Shown piece after piece: positions 19,031 through 29,309 of a DNA stretch of 64,000 nt (position 1 is its first letter; each line of letters begins with the position of its first letter). This DNA comes from Skeletonema tropicum. Its lineage: Eukaryota; Bacillariophyta; Thalassiosirophyceae; Thalassiosirales; Thalassiosiraceae. Both the position numbers and the translations under genes were made by a program. The stretch is from assembly GCA_037178625.1 (NCBI GenBank), contig CM074149.1, positions 124,001 to 188,000 on the forward strand, given 5' to 3'. The notes beneath the pieces were generated by a model. It saw only the letters and a program-made list of their open reading frames with translations. It did not search any database and had not been told where the DNA came from.

Positions 19031-20684
19031 GTGGTGACAGCTTATGTGGTGCTCTTCATGCGACGTCCTACTCACTATGTTCCATTCCTCTCCATCGCTC
19101 CATCGCTTCATATCTACTCACTTTATCACGATTCTCGGGCGTGAAGATTTTGAGTCGTAGCCTCCTCTCGCTCTACCTACATTCTTCGGTCTTCGGCTTA
19201 TCCGCCTCCGCCCCCTTCGGGCTGGTTCAATACTTCACCATCACCATTTTCACCATGAAGGATCCACCATCCTTTTCAGTTGCCACCTTCTGGCCTCTCT
19301 CTTCGTCTACTACGTTTCGTCTCGCGTAGCTCTTCCTTCACCGCTTTCAGCAGCTCCGAGCCATTTTTCGGCCTCCTTATGTAGCTGCTCGTCAATTCCG
19401 CTCATTCTGCGGCATCACCATCCATCTTCAGCCTCCCACTGATCTCCTCTACGCCTAATCACACTCTGTGTGACAGCCATCTTCTGCTTCTGGCCTCAAC
19501 ACTATCTCATCATGCTATCAGCCTCGCGGCCATCGACTTCGCGTCCTCAACACAGCTGCGATTCATCGTGTTCTCAGCAGCACTTGACGCCCTTGGTTCT
19601 CCTGCTTCATCTAGCAGTGCTTCTTCCTATACTCTCAGCGGCTCATGCCATCCTCCGACTTGGCACTTTTTCATCATCAGACTGCGCATCTTCGTAGTAC
19701 ATGCCTTCCTCCGTCTCGGCACTCCTAATCCGTGCTTCTCTATATACTCTCCATGGTACATGCCATCCTTCGCACTCGCACTTTTCATCATCAGGCTGTG
19801 CTTGTTCTTCGTGCTCATGCCTTCATGCATCTTCGCACTCCGCCTCATCATGCTGCGGTTGTTTCGTCTCTTTGACGACCATCTCACACATCGGCAGAGA
19901 TGATCTTATGAGGCATCATCCACCGCGTGATTAGCTCTTCGATTGCCTCTTGCGGTAACTCTTCATCACTGCTCTCCGTTTCTATCGGCATGACTCATCA
20001 TGAGTTTCAATCGTCTATACACGGCATCAAGTCATACGTCTTTTCAAGATTACACTACTCTTTAGTGGTATGGCTTACTTCCACCAACACTCCCCAGCGC
20101 ACTACTTCCTGCGAATAATCTCTCCTCATCGAGAGCAATCCATCTATTGCGACTTTCGCTCCTCATTCAGTGCTACCTGGATACAATCATCAACTGAAGT
20201 TATCTTCTGGATATTCATTACTGACATTTCTTGTCTTCTATTTCATCTTTTGCAGACGCTTCCGTTTCGTGTCAACGAATATCTCTGCGGTGAAATGATA
20301 TCTCATTCGTGTCAACGAATTCAGCAGTGACGAATTGTTTGTCAGCAGGAAGGTCTCGCCAACCGCACTGTTTTGCTCCTTCCGGATTCTTATGCAAAGC
20401 GTTCTGTCTTCAACAGCCTTCCGGCACTTCACGTCCGCAAGTTGATTCGACGAGCACCAACTCGTAAATACTGTGATGTTCTGCGTCAGGAGTGTCCTCC
20501 AAGTAGAATCTGGTAGCATCACGACAAGCTTGCTCAGAACGTTGACAAACAATTCATTCGATGTATTAGTGAAGGCTTGGCCGCTGTAGCTTTTACATCA
20601 CTCAGTCACTCGCGCTCCCCACCGACCTCTGTCTGGTGATTATTTCCATCGTCAATCGACGTCCTCCCTGCATGATTTATGCAA
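19031..20684. other. Non-coding part of R1 with degenerate acidic coding-like sequence on the minus strand
   Basis: No intact gene seen. On the minus strand around 19620-20000 there are short open pieces rich in Glu/Asp (for example PIETESSDEELPQEAIEELI at about 19910-19990). There is also a ~90-bp degenerate internal duplication containing GATGATGAAAAAGTGC. Probably an old decayed gene. The same sequence recurs in R2. Confidence 0.35.
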
Positions 20685-21120
20685 TTACACCAAGGTCTCC
20701 TGACTCCTCCTGCATCTCTGGTGCATTTTACTTGGTTCAATTCAAAAAGGATTGTTTCCTTGAAACTCGGTCTCATGACCATCCCTTTGCATCTTCAATG
20801 CTCACAAGGATTTATTCCTTACCACCATCGTCTCGCGACGTTTTCCTCTGCATTTCGGTGCAACCCTCTCGGTCTCATCAAAAGGATGTTTCCATCCCCA
20901 TATCAATCGTCTCACGACGTCCCCTTCTGCATTTCGGTGCACCCCTCTCGGTTTCGTCAAAAGGATGTCTCCACCCCAACTTTCTCGATATCGGCCTATT
21001 CATCTGGCTGTAGGATTCATCATCCTGCATTGTGGCTCTTATGCTGCATCATCGCGGACCCAGGTCTCTTGACCTTCCACTGCTTGGTCTCTATCAAAAG
21101 GATTGATTCCTCGCCCCATC
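20685..21120 (+). repeat. Degenerate ~70-bp tandem repeats
   Basis: Successive units carry GGTCTC or CGTCTC, CTGCATTTCGGTGCA, CTCTCGGTTTCGTC and AAAAGGATGT at similar spacing, about five to six units. The same array is present in R2 at about 27582-28023, with a 6-bp unit difference near 27868. Confidence 0.65.
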
Positions 21121-21588
21121 TTTTGCTATCGGCCTCTTGTCTGGCTACAGAACTCTTCATTCTGTATGTGGCTTACGCTGCACGATGGCTCACATCCAGC
21201 TTTTCAAGCTACCCCGTTTTTTTTTTACAAAATGAAATATTACGGCGAGGAACTGTTAGACTAATGTCTTTCAGTACAGGGCTGGACGTACCCTGTTAAG
21301 AGTGCGGCGATTCAACGTATCCACGCTTCCGCTCCTGCGACTATTTTTGGTGATCGGAACAATCAGAGCATCTACTTTATCGACGCTATCATCTGCAACT
21401 ATATTATTGGAGCTATCTTTGGAGCTATCAAGCTGCCTGAGCATCTATTACATCGACGCTACCTGAGCATCTCTACCATGTCTGAGCTAACGAGCATTCA
21501 TCATCATCATACGACTTTACTCGTATCTGAACCAACCTCGAGATTCATGTCAACCGACATCATCCTTCCCTGCGGTATTCGACGCCTA

Positions 21589-24150
21589 TTACATCTCATC
21601 GACATCAGCTTTTGTACCGTGCCATGGCATTTGATTCTTCGAATCACTTTTGGTATTTTCAGCCTCTGCTGCGGCAGCAGCCTCTGCCTCTGCAGCAGTG
21701 CGTTGAGTACTAGTGTAGATAAAGGGTTCGTACTCAACGTCACCGGGAGTAAAGGCTTGCTTGCACAAGGAGCCAAATTCTCTCGTAACATCATTGTGGC
21801 GGCAATGGACGAGACCGCCCACCTTGCATTGGAGAGCATGTTCCACCGTCATTTTTGCACCACATCCATCGCATAGGTCTGACAAATCCATCGGCTTCAG
21901 GTTGTACCGGAGACGTACGTTGTCTCGAAACTCTTCAGCCGATAGGATCGTGCCATTGAGGCGGTTTGGGACAGCCGTCAGCCAACATCCAGTCTCACAG
22001 ATCCGTTCCAACCTCCTCTTATCACCTGGTTTCTCTCTCCCCCACTGGGTGAGATGGTACTCAGCATCAAGCTTCTTCGCTTCCTGCGATCCAATTTTAG
22101 CCATCATAGCTGAGTACTGGTGGGTTTTCGGGCACAGTTCCCGACGATTGACCAGCGTTTCAACCAGGTGTTCCACCGCTTGTCGCGACGTTTTGAAGCA
22201 ATCCTCAGATTGTTCCACAGGGAACCGGATTGCTAAGCCTGCATGTTTCACACTAAGGGAAAGCAGGTGTCGCAACTCTCCAGATAATTCCAAAGGGGAG
22301 ATGCCAAAGAGAGGTGGGATAAATTTCTCTCTAATGGCAACCTCAATCGGAGCAAGAAGGGGCCCCACGTTTGGCACAATGCGCGATAAGTATGTCCATT
22401 CATTCTGAAGAGACAGTACAAAACCTGCATAGGCTGCCTGGGGTTGTGTGTAGGCACATTTGCCAAGGACTTCCACGCAATATACCCACTGTTCCACTTT
22501 CTTCTTGACCCACTCCTCCTTCTCAGCTGCATCACCATACACTCCACCAAGGTATCGGTGGTGGCGTCCATAATTCAGTTCCGAGATGCCAGCCGCTTCA
22601 AAGGCTGCTCGTGCAGCATCCTCATCTTGCGGCATACAAATGTAGTGGGATTTATCTGGTTCGGGATAGTATCCAACATAGGGCCCCCTTTCTTTGAGAA
22701 GCTGAAGCATAGTAGCGTTATCGAGTGCAGTACCGACACCGCCGAGATCATCAGCATACCAAGGTTGGAGAGCTCCAGGGACTTTTTCCCTTAACCATTC
22801 CGCTAGTGGCATCAGGGCGATGCCATAGCACACCATAGACAGGCAGCACCCCTGCGTGATGCCCTCCTTGCACGCAATGACAGTAGGGTCTTCTCCCATT
22901 TCATTCCGCATAAAGCAAAGGCTATGGTGTCGATAGCGGTTGAAAGTTATCTTTGCGAGTGGGGGGCATCGATGGTATACCTCCCACAACATGTTGTATC
23001 GATTGAGTTTATTGAAAGCATTGCGAGCATCCACTAGGAGGAGGCCATAGCCACTCTCTGGGATGTAGTGCGAGTTTTCCGTGTCAGGTTGGATGGGATA
23101 TTCAGGGAAGGGTGGGGGTGTTGGGTCAGAGCTCGCCTCCTCAGTTGAGGCAACCGCCGGTGGCTCTTCATTCTGACTTGAACTCTCCATCTCACTATCA
23201 TCTGACCCATCTCCATCACCTCCGTCGTCTCCATCTCTGATCTCCGTCTCCGGCTTATTCGCCGCTCTTCGCATGTTCAGCCACCCACCCAATTCTGGAA
23301 ATACTTCCAGAATGGCATGAGTTGCACCTTCAATGCCCGCCTGAAGTCCAGCACAGAGTTGGACGTTGTTGCAGGCGTCCCGCGCTCGCTCTTTGCACTG
23401 ATCAAGGATTGTTCCAGAGATCAGCCGCATCCAGATTTCACCACAGCCCAAAGGGCGGACTCCGGGCTCCTTATCCACTGCAAGCAGACGCACGTGGTTG
23501 AGGGCTCGGATTTTGGCATAATCCGGTTGTGCGCATCCTAGCCATGTAGCCCACTCCGCCATTTCAACTCGTAGAGCATCAGAAGCTGCTCCGTGTCGGG
23601 TGAGCCACGCTTTTAGCATTATACCATCCACTCCAGAAGGGCCTGCAGCCCCATGAAGTTTGCTAGAGCGACTCTCAATGCGATCCGAATCGACATAAAC
23701 AAAAGCAACTACATCCTCTTCCTCGAAGTCCAGGGGTTTCTGGAAAACGAGGGGGTCCCCTTCAGCTGGAGTCACAGGGGAGGGGAACTTTGACCTCAGG
23801 ACATCAATGACTGGCTCCCCCGTCTTGGAGTCAAGGTCAGTTGGCTTGTACAGACCACCTTGACCTCGGTCCGTCACCTCCCGAACTGCCTTCCGAATGT
23901 GACCATTTTGAAGTGTAGATGCAAATCGACGAGCCTGCGACTCGCCTATCCCATTGTCTCCCATGGGACGACCCCCCAATCGTCCCGATTGTCCTTCAAC
24001 TTCCACTGCTATAACCAGCGACAGAATATCTCCTTTCTCCCAGAGGTCAAGACGAGTTGTGATCAACTTTTTGATGTCTGCGCTCTTGGAGCATCCCCTC
24101 TTGCGTGTGAGGATACAAGCAGGGAACATGAGAGCTCTTTCTGCATTCAT
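21589..24150 (-). CDS. Reverse transcriptase-like protein lodged between two 4.39-kb repeats
   Basis: 853-residue frame. RT palm motifs: A, LLLVDARNAFN (Asp about 373); B, GITQGCCLS (about 430-438); C, YADD (about 464-467). A Ser/Asp-rich insert occupies residues ~300-355. Near the C-terminus a putative zinc finger reads CDGCGAKMTVEHALQC plus VHCRHND. This fits a eukaryotic non-LTR-like retroelement RT of the type common in diatoms and other algae. The C-terminal nuclease-like domain I would expect after the finger is missing. The last 21 codons lie inside repeat R1, and the open frame continues ~20 codons upstream of the ATG into repeat R2. Nucleotides 21653-24161 are single-copy in this window. 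Expression and activity are doubtful. Confidence 0.75.
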   Translation of the reverse strand: MNAERALMFPACILTRKRGCSKSADIKKLITTRLDLWEKGDILSLVIAVEVEGQSGRLGGRPMGDNGIGESQARRFASTLQNGHIRKAVREVTDRGQGGLYKPTDLDSKTGEPVIDVLRSKFPSPVTPAEGDPLVFQKPLDFEEEDVVAFVYVDSDRIESRSSKLHGAAGPSGVDGIMLKAWLTRHGAASDALRVEMAEWATWLGCAQPDYAKIRALNHVRLLAVDKEPGVRPLGCGEIWMRLISGTILDQCKERARDACNNVQLCAGLQAGIEGATHAILEVFPELGGWLNMRRAANKPETEIRDGDDGGDGDGSDDSEMESSSQNEEPPAVASTEEASSDPTPPPFPEYPIQPDTENSHYIPESGYGLLLVDARNAFNKLNRYNMLWEVYHRCPPLAKITFNRYRHHSLCFMRNEMGEDPTVIACKEGITQGCCLSMVCYGIALMPLAEWLREKVPGALQPWYADDLGGVGTALDNATMLQLLKERGPYVGYYPEPDKSHYICMPQDEDAARAAFEAAGISELNYGRHHRYLGGVYGDAAEKEEWVKKKVEQWVYCVEVLGKCAYTQPQAAYAGFVLSLQNEWTYLSRIVPNVGPLLAPIEVAIREKFIPPLFGISPLELSGELRHLLSLSVKHAGLAIRFPVEQSEDCFKTSRQAVEHLVETLVNRRELCPKTHQYSAMMAKIGSQEAKKLDAEYHLTQWGREKPGDKRRLERICETGCWLTAVPNRLNGTILSAEEFRDNVRLRYNLKPMDLSDLCDGCGAKMTVEHALQCKVGGLVHCRHNDVTREFGSLCKQAFTPGDVEYEPFIYTSTQRTAAEAEAAAAAEAENTKSDSKNQMPWHGTKADVDEM

Positions 24151-24161
24151 TTTGCCCTCTC

Positions 24162-27100
24162 GGTCATATTCATAGTACTTGTCCTCAGCAGCACTATTAC
24201 TTCTACTTCAATACTCTAGGCAGAAGCAGAAGGGTGCTTGTTGTTACACATTTCGTCTCCCTCGTCATTGCTTACTTGAAACAAACTTTGCTCCTGCCAG
24301 CACTTTAAGAGGCAGCAACGCAACCCTTAGTTTGGTACGGAACAGTGAAAACGACATGTTTAAGAAGAGATCAGCCGTTTTGCTTTTCAAGTACAGAGCA
24401 GTGAGAGAAGATAAAATGCTCTAGACAAGAATTCAATGATAGCTGGTGTCGCAACACAAAAGAGATAAAACAAATGCAGAGTTTAAGACGCCGCTGCTAA
24501 CATGGACCGAAAAAAGATCTATCCTCGACGGCAAGAGTGAACCTCCTTTCCGGCACGCGGATGCCTGCCTCTGCAAGGTGCCAGGTAGCGAACAATATCA
24601 TACACGCCGCTGCAAATTGCATTCTATCTTTACGCCTATCAAATCAAGAATGAATATGACCTCGGAATGTCTTCTCATGAATACAAATAATGCATAACCC
24701 TTACACCTCTCACATGGATATGAACCGCCTTCCTTATATCTAAATACACAACATTTCATCTCCTTCTTGTAGATTTTATCTTGATCTAATTTTCCTTCAT
24801 TTCATCGTTGCCAAGCAATTCAGCAAGAAGGTTTGGCACGCAAACGTTCCTATTGTTTCTCATGCAGTGCCTCGCGCGATCACACTGACGCTTTGACATG
24901 TCACGACAATCCCCCTTTGGTCCAATACGGCCTTCGTGTTTCCTCACGCATCCGCCTTGGTCCCAGCGACAATCAGGAGAAACTTCGTTACACTCGTTTC
25001 TGTCCATCCCATCACATGAGTCTCTGCGCTTGCACCTCCTTTCACTGATGTCGAAGCGGCAACGACGATCGTTAGCACGGCACTCACTCCTGGACAAGCC
25101 AGTACAAATGGTGAGCTTTTGCCTGCACCGCCATCCAACTTTTTCACAGCGGCGGTTGTTCGAGCAAGTACGGAAGGAACGCTCGCCACAAGGGTCAGCC
25201 AAGAAGGTGTCTGCCCCGTCGAATGAATCGAGTTCGAAGTCTTCGAGATCGAAGGCTTCTAGATCGAAGTCTTCCAGATCAAAATAGTCTTCCGAGATGC
25301 TGGCGGCAGCGCCGCCGCGGAGGTTTGACTGCGGATTAAGATTGAATAAGATAGGCCAAACGTGTTCGTGAATATGTGTTAGGTATTAATAACATGTTTA
25401 TCAAACCACATAGACTTGTAAGCCTTACCTCCTCAGCGGTGAGGGCGCCTGAAGCGGCAGAAAGAAGGATCAATGCAACGGTGGAGAAGAATTGAGATTT
25501 CATTATGGCAGTGGCAGATAGAACAATCGAGAGAATGAAGTCTACGTTGTTTCAACAAAGATCAGGAGTGGAGATTGTGTACTTCTTACCTGATGCTTTG
25601 TTGTTGTCGCTCTAGCCTGCCCCGCCTATATATCTGCTCGCTTCGGGCAAAAAGCAAGACATTACATATTGAGAAGTGACGCGTGTCGTTAGTCTGTATG
25701 TAGATCGATTTTCAAACTCTTGACTTTTCGTTATGGTAATACAAAAGGATAAGCACAGACGCGACGGTACTAAAATGAATTGATAAACAGCTGTGAAGAT
25801 CCGAACCCTCTTGGGATGACGCGTGTTGTTAGTCTGTATGTAGATCGATTTTCAAGCTCTTCATTTCAAATGCACAAAAAGGAAAGGCACAGACGATAGG
25901 GATATGTATTGATAAAACAGCTGTGAAGTGGTGACAGCTTATGTGGTGCTCTTCATGCGACGTCCTACTCACTATGTTCCATTCCTCTCCATCGCTCCAT
26001 CGCTTCATATCTACTCACTTTATCACGATTCTCGGGCGTGAAGATTTTGAGTCGTAGCCTCCTCTCGCTCTACCTACATTCTTCGGTCTTCGGCTTATCC
26101 GCCTCCGCCCCCTTCGGGCTGGTTCAATACTTCACCATCACCATTTTCACCATGAAGGATCCACCATCCTTTTCAGTTGCCACCTTCTGGCCTCTCTCTT
26201 CGTCTACTACGTTTCGTCTCGCGTAGCTCTTCCTTCACCGCTTTCAGCAGCTCCGAGCCATTTTTCGGCCTCCTTATGTAGCTGCTCGTCAATTCCGCTC
26301 ATTCTGCGGCATCACCATCCATCTTCAGCCTCCCACTGATCTCCTCTACGCCTAATCACACTCTGTGTGACAGCCATCTTCTGCTTCTGGCCTCAACACT
26401 ATCTCATCATGCTATCAGCCTCGCGGCCATCGACTTCGCGTCCTCAACACAGCTGCGATTCATCGTGTTCTCAGCAGCACTTGACGCCCTTGGTTCTCCT
26501 GCTTCATCTAGCAGTGCTTCTTCCTATACTCTCAGCGGCTCATGCCATCCTCCGACTTGGCACTTTTTCATCATCAGACTGCGCATCTTCGTAGTACATG
26601 CCTTCCTCCGTCTCGGCACTCCTAATCCGTGCTTCTCTATATACTCTCCATGGTACATGCCATCCTTCGCACTCGCACTTTTCATCATCAGGCTGTGCTT
26701 GTTCTTCGTGCTCATGCCTTCATGCATCTTCGCACTCCGCCTCATCATGCTGCGGTTGTTTCGTCTCTTTGACGACCATCTCACACATCGGCAGAGATGA
26801 TCTTATGAGGCATCATCCACCGCGTGATTAGCTCTTCGATTGCCTCTTGCGGTAACTCTTCATCACTGCTCTCCGTTTCTATCGGCATGACTCATCATGA
26901 GTTTCAATCGTCTATACACGGCATCAAGTCATACGTCTTTTCAAGATTACACTACTCTTTAGTGGTATGGCTTACTTCCACCAACACTCCCCAGCGCACT
27001 ACTTCCTGCGAATAATCTCTCCTCATCGAGAGCAATCCATCTATTGCGACTTTCGCTCCTCATTCAGTGCTACCTGGATACAATCATCAACTGAAGTTAT

Positions 27101-28555
27101 CTTCTGGATATTCATTACTGACATTTCTTGTCTTCTATTTCATCTTTTGCAGACGCTTCCGTTTCGTGTCAACGAATATCTCTGCGGTGAAATGATATCT
27201 CATTCGTGTCAACGAATTCAGCAGTGACGAATTGTTTGTCAGCAGGAAGGTCTCGCCAACCGCACTGTTTTGCTCCTTCCGGATTCTTATGCAAAGCGTT
27301 CTGTCTTCAACAGCCTTCCGGCACTTCACGTCCGCAAGTTGATTCGACGAGCACCAACTCGTAAATACTGTGATGTTCTGCGTCAGGAGTGTCCTCCAAG
27401 TAGAATCTGGTAGCATCACGACAAGCTTGCTCAGAACGTTGACAAACAATTCATTCGATGTATTAGTGAAGGCTTGGCCGCTGTAGCTTTTACATCACTC
27501 AGTCACTCGCGCTCCCCACCGACCTCTGTCTGGTGATTATTTCCATCGTCAATCGACGTCCTCCCTGCATGATTTATGCAATTACACCAAGGTCTCCTGA
27601 CTCCTCCTGCATCTCTGGTGCATTTTACTTGGTTCAATTCAAAAAGGATTGTTTCCTTGAAACTCGGTCTCATGACCATCCCTTTGCATCTTCAATGCTC
27701 ACAAGGATTTATTCCTTACCACCATCGTCTCGCGACGTTTTCCTCTGCATTTCGGTGCAACCCTCTCGGTCTCATCAAAAGGATGTTTCCATCCCCATAT
27801 CAATCGTCTCACGACGTCCCCTTCTGCATTTCGGTGCACCCCTCTCGGTTTCGTCAAAAGGATGTCTCCACCTCCACCCCAACTTTCTCGATATCGGCCT
27901 ATTCATCTGGCTGTAGGATTCATCATCCTGCATTGTGGCTCTTATGCTGCATCATCGCGGACCCAGGTCTCTTGACCTTCCACTGCTTGGTCTCTATCAA
28001 AAGGATTGATTCCTCGCCCCATCTTTTGCTATCGGCCTCTTGTCTGGCTACAGAACTCTTCATTCTGTATGTGGCTTACGCTGCACGATGGCTCACATCC
28101 AGCTTTTCAAGCTACCCCGTTTTTTTTTTACAAAATGAAATATTACGGCGAGGAACTGTTAGACTAATGTCTTTCAGTACAGGGCTGGACGTACCCTGTT
28201 AAGAGTGCGGCGATTCAACGTATCCACGCTTCCGCTCCTGCGACTATTTTTGGTGATCGGAACAATCAGAGCATCTACTTTATCGACGCTATCATCTGCA
28301 ACTATATTATTGGAGCTATCTTTGGAGCTATCAAGCTGCCTGAGCATCTATTACATCGACGCTACCTGAGCATCTCTACCATGTCTGAGCTAACGAGCAT
28401 TCATCATCATCATACGACTTTACTCGTATCCGAACCAACCTCGAGATTCATGTCAACCGACATCATCCTTCCCTGCGGTATTCGACGCCTATTACATCTC
28501 ATCGACATCAGCTTTTGTACCGTGCCATGGCATTTGATTCTTCGAATCACTTTTG
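24162..28555. repeat. Right copy of the 4.39-kb direct repeat (R2)
   Basis: Near-identical to 17264-21652 and in the same orientation. It follows the RT segment directly and ends at TTCGAATCACTTTTG. Beyond this, 28556 onward is unrelated to what follows R1. Ends are not TG...CA, and no primer-binding site or polypurine tract is visible next to them, so a classical LTR pair is not supported. Confidence 0.95.
24786..25503 (-). CDS. Secreted cysteine-rich protein, copy 2 (two exons)
   Basis: Exon 1 is 25503-25429, the intron 25428-25329 (GTAAGG...GCAG), exon 2 25328-24786. Translation matches copy 1 at every residue I compared: signal peptide, acidic FDLEDFDLEAFDLEDFELD linker and four cysteine-rich modules, 205 residues in all. 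Promoter sequence, the TATA-like element near 25624-25635 and the upstream 120-bp repeats are also copied, so both genes should be expressed alike unless distant elements differ. A retained intron shows the duplication was at DNA level, not through spliced mRNA. Confidence 0.75.
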
Positions 28556-29309
28556 TTTGGGTAGCATAAGGATTCTGTCCGATCGACATCATCCTTATTG
28601 AGTCTCCATGGCACTCGGGACTCATCCAGTGGTCATCGGTCATTCCTTAGCCGATCGTGACTGGTTGATCAGCCATAAGAATAACCTAAAGCCCCACACA
28701 CATAAGCTGACCATCATCGTTTCACGGCCATGATTCGATCGTGCCTCATCATAGACTAAGCCACTACTAGCTCACTCTTTTCTTCGCCCGATCATGTTCA
28801 TCTTCATGTCGCTTATGCAACGCAAAACGGGCAGTATGTCACAAAAGTAGGTATTCCAAGTACGCAGACAGACGGGTCACGCGTCACGCATAATTTAAAT
28901 ATATTTCTCTGAGAAGGGCTAAACCATGGGATTATTGCTGTAGTAATGATACTACACACCCAAAATTTACCAATCTGTGGACATCTTTTGATATGTTCCT
29001 CTTGGCACTCTTTTGATTGAATCACACATCTAGAGAGAGATGTCCACGTTTGACAGAGCCCATCCATCCATCCATCGTCTTTCGGATTATCGTTTCGTAC
29101 GCAATAGAGGATCTTGCGATAGAACAAGTGGATCAGGCGCAGAGAGAAGATTACTTACAGCAATGGAAAATCATGATCAAACAATTTGTTCAACGTAGAA
29201 GTTATCTACAACTCTACATAATATGTCTGCTCCAGTTTCTATCTATGTACAGCATCATTGTTCATGCAGGAGCTCTTACAGACATTTCGTACCTACAGTC
29301 AACTTCTCT
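28556..29309. other. Unique sequence right of R2, no clear gene
   Basis: A short 42-codon frame starting MALGTHPVVIGHSLADRDWL at about 28608 looks protein-like but has no recognisable family. No continuation of the metallophosphatase gene from 16745 was found here. Confidence 0.35.

Larger units (their letters stand above)
17264..21652. repeat. Left copy of a 4.39-kb direct repeat (R1)
   Basis: Begins GGTCATATTCATAGTAC and ends TTCGAATCACTTTTG. It is almost identical to 24162-28555. The only length differences I find are a 2-bp and a 6-bp gain and a 3-bp loss in the second copy (near 24731, 27868 and 25815), which account exactly for 4389 versus 4394 bp. A few base changes are also seen, for example at about 17433 and 21533. 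It carries one intron-containing gene (17886-18603), shorter internal repeats, and ~3 kb with no convincing gene. Confidence 0.95.

Noticed and set aside
19470..21299. Several plus-strand frames (for example 19568-19903, 20679-21299)
   Set aside because: They lie in C/T-rich degenerate tandem repeats; frame integrity is explained by composition, and a 6-bp repeat indel occurs within one of them.
17264..28555. Classical LTR retrotransposon with 4.4-kb LTRs
   Set aside because: Repeat ends are not TG...CA, no tRNA primer site or polypurine tract lies next to them, there is no gag, protease or integrase between them, and the RT type with its C-terminal finger is non-LTR-like.
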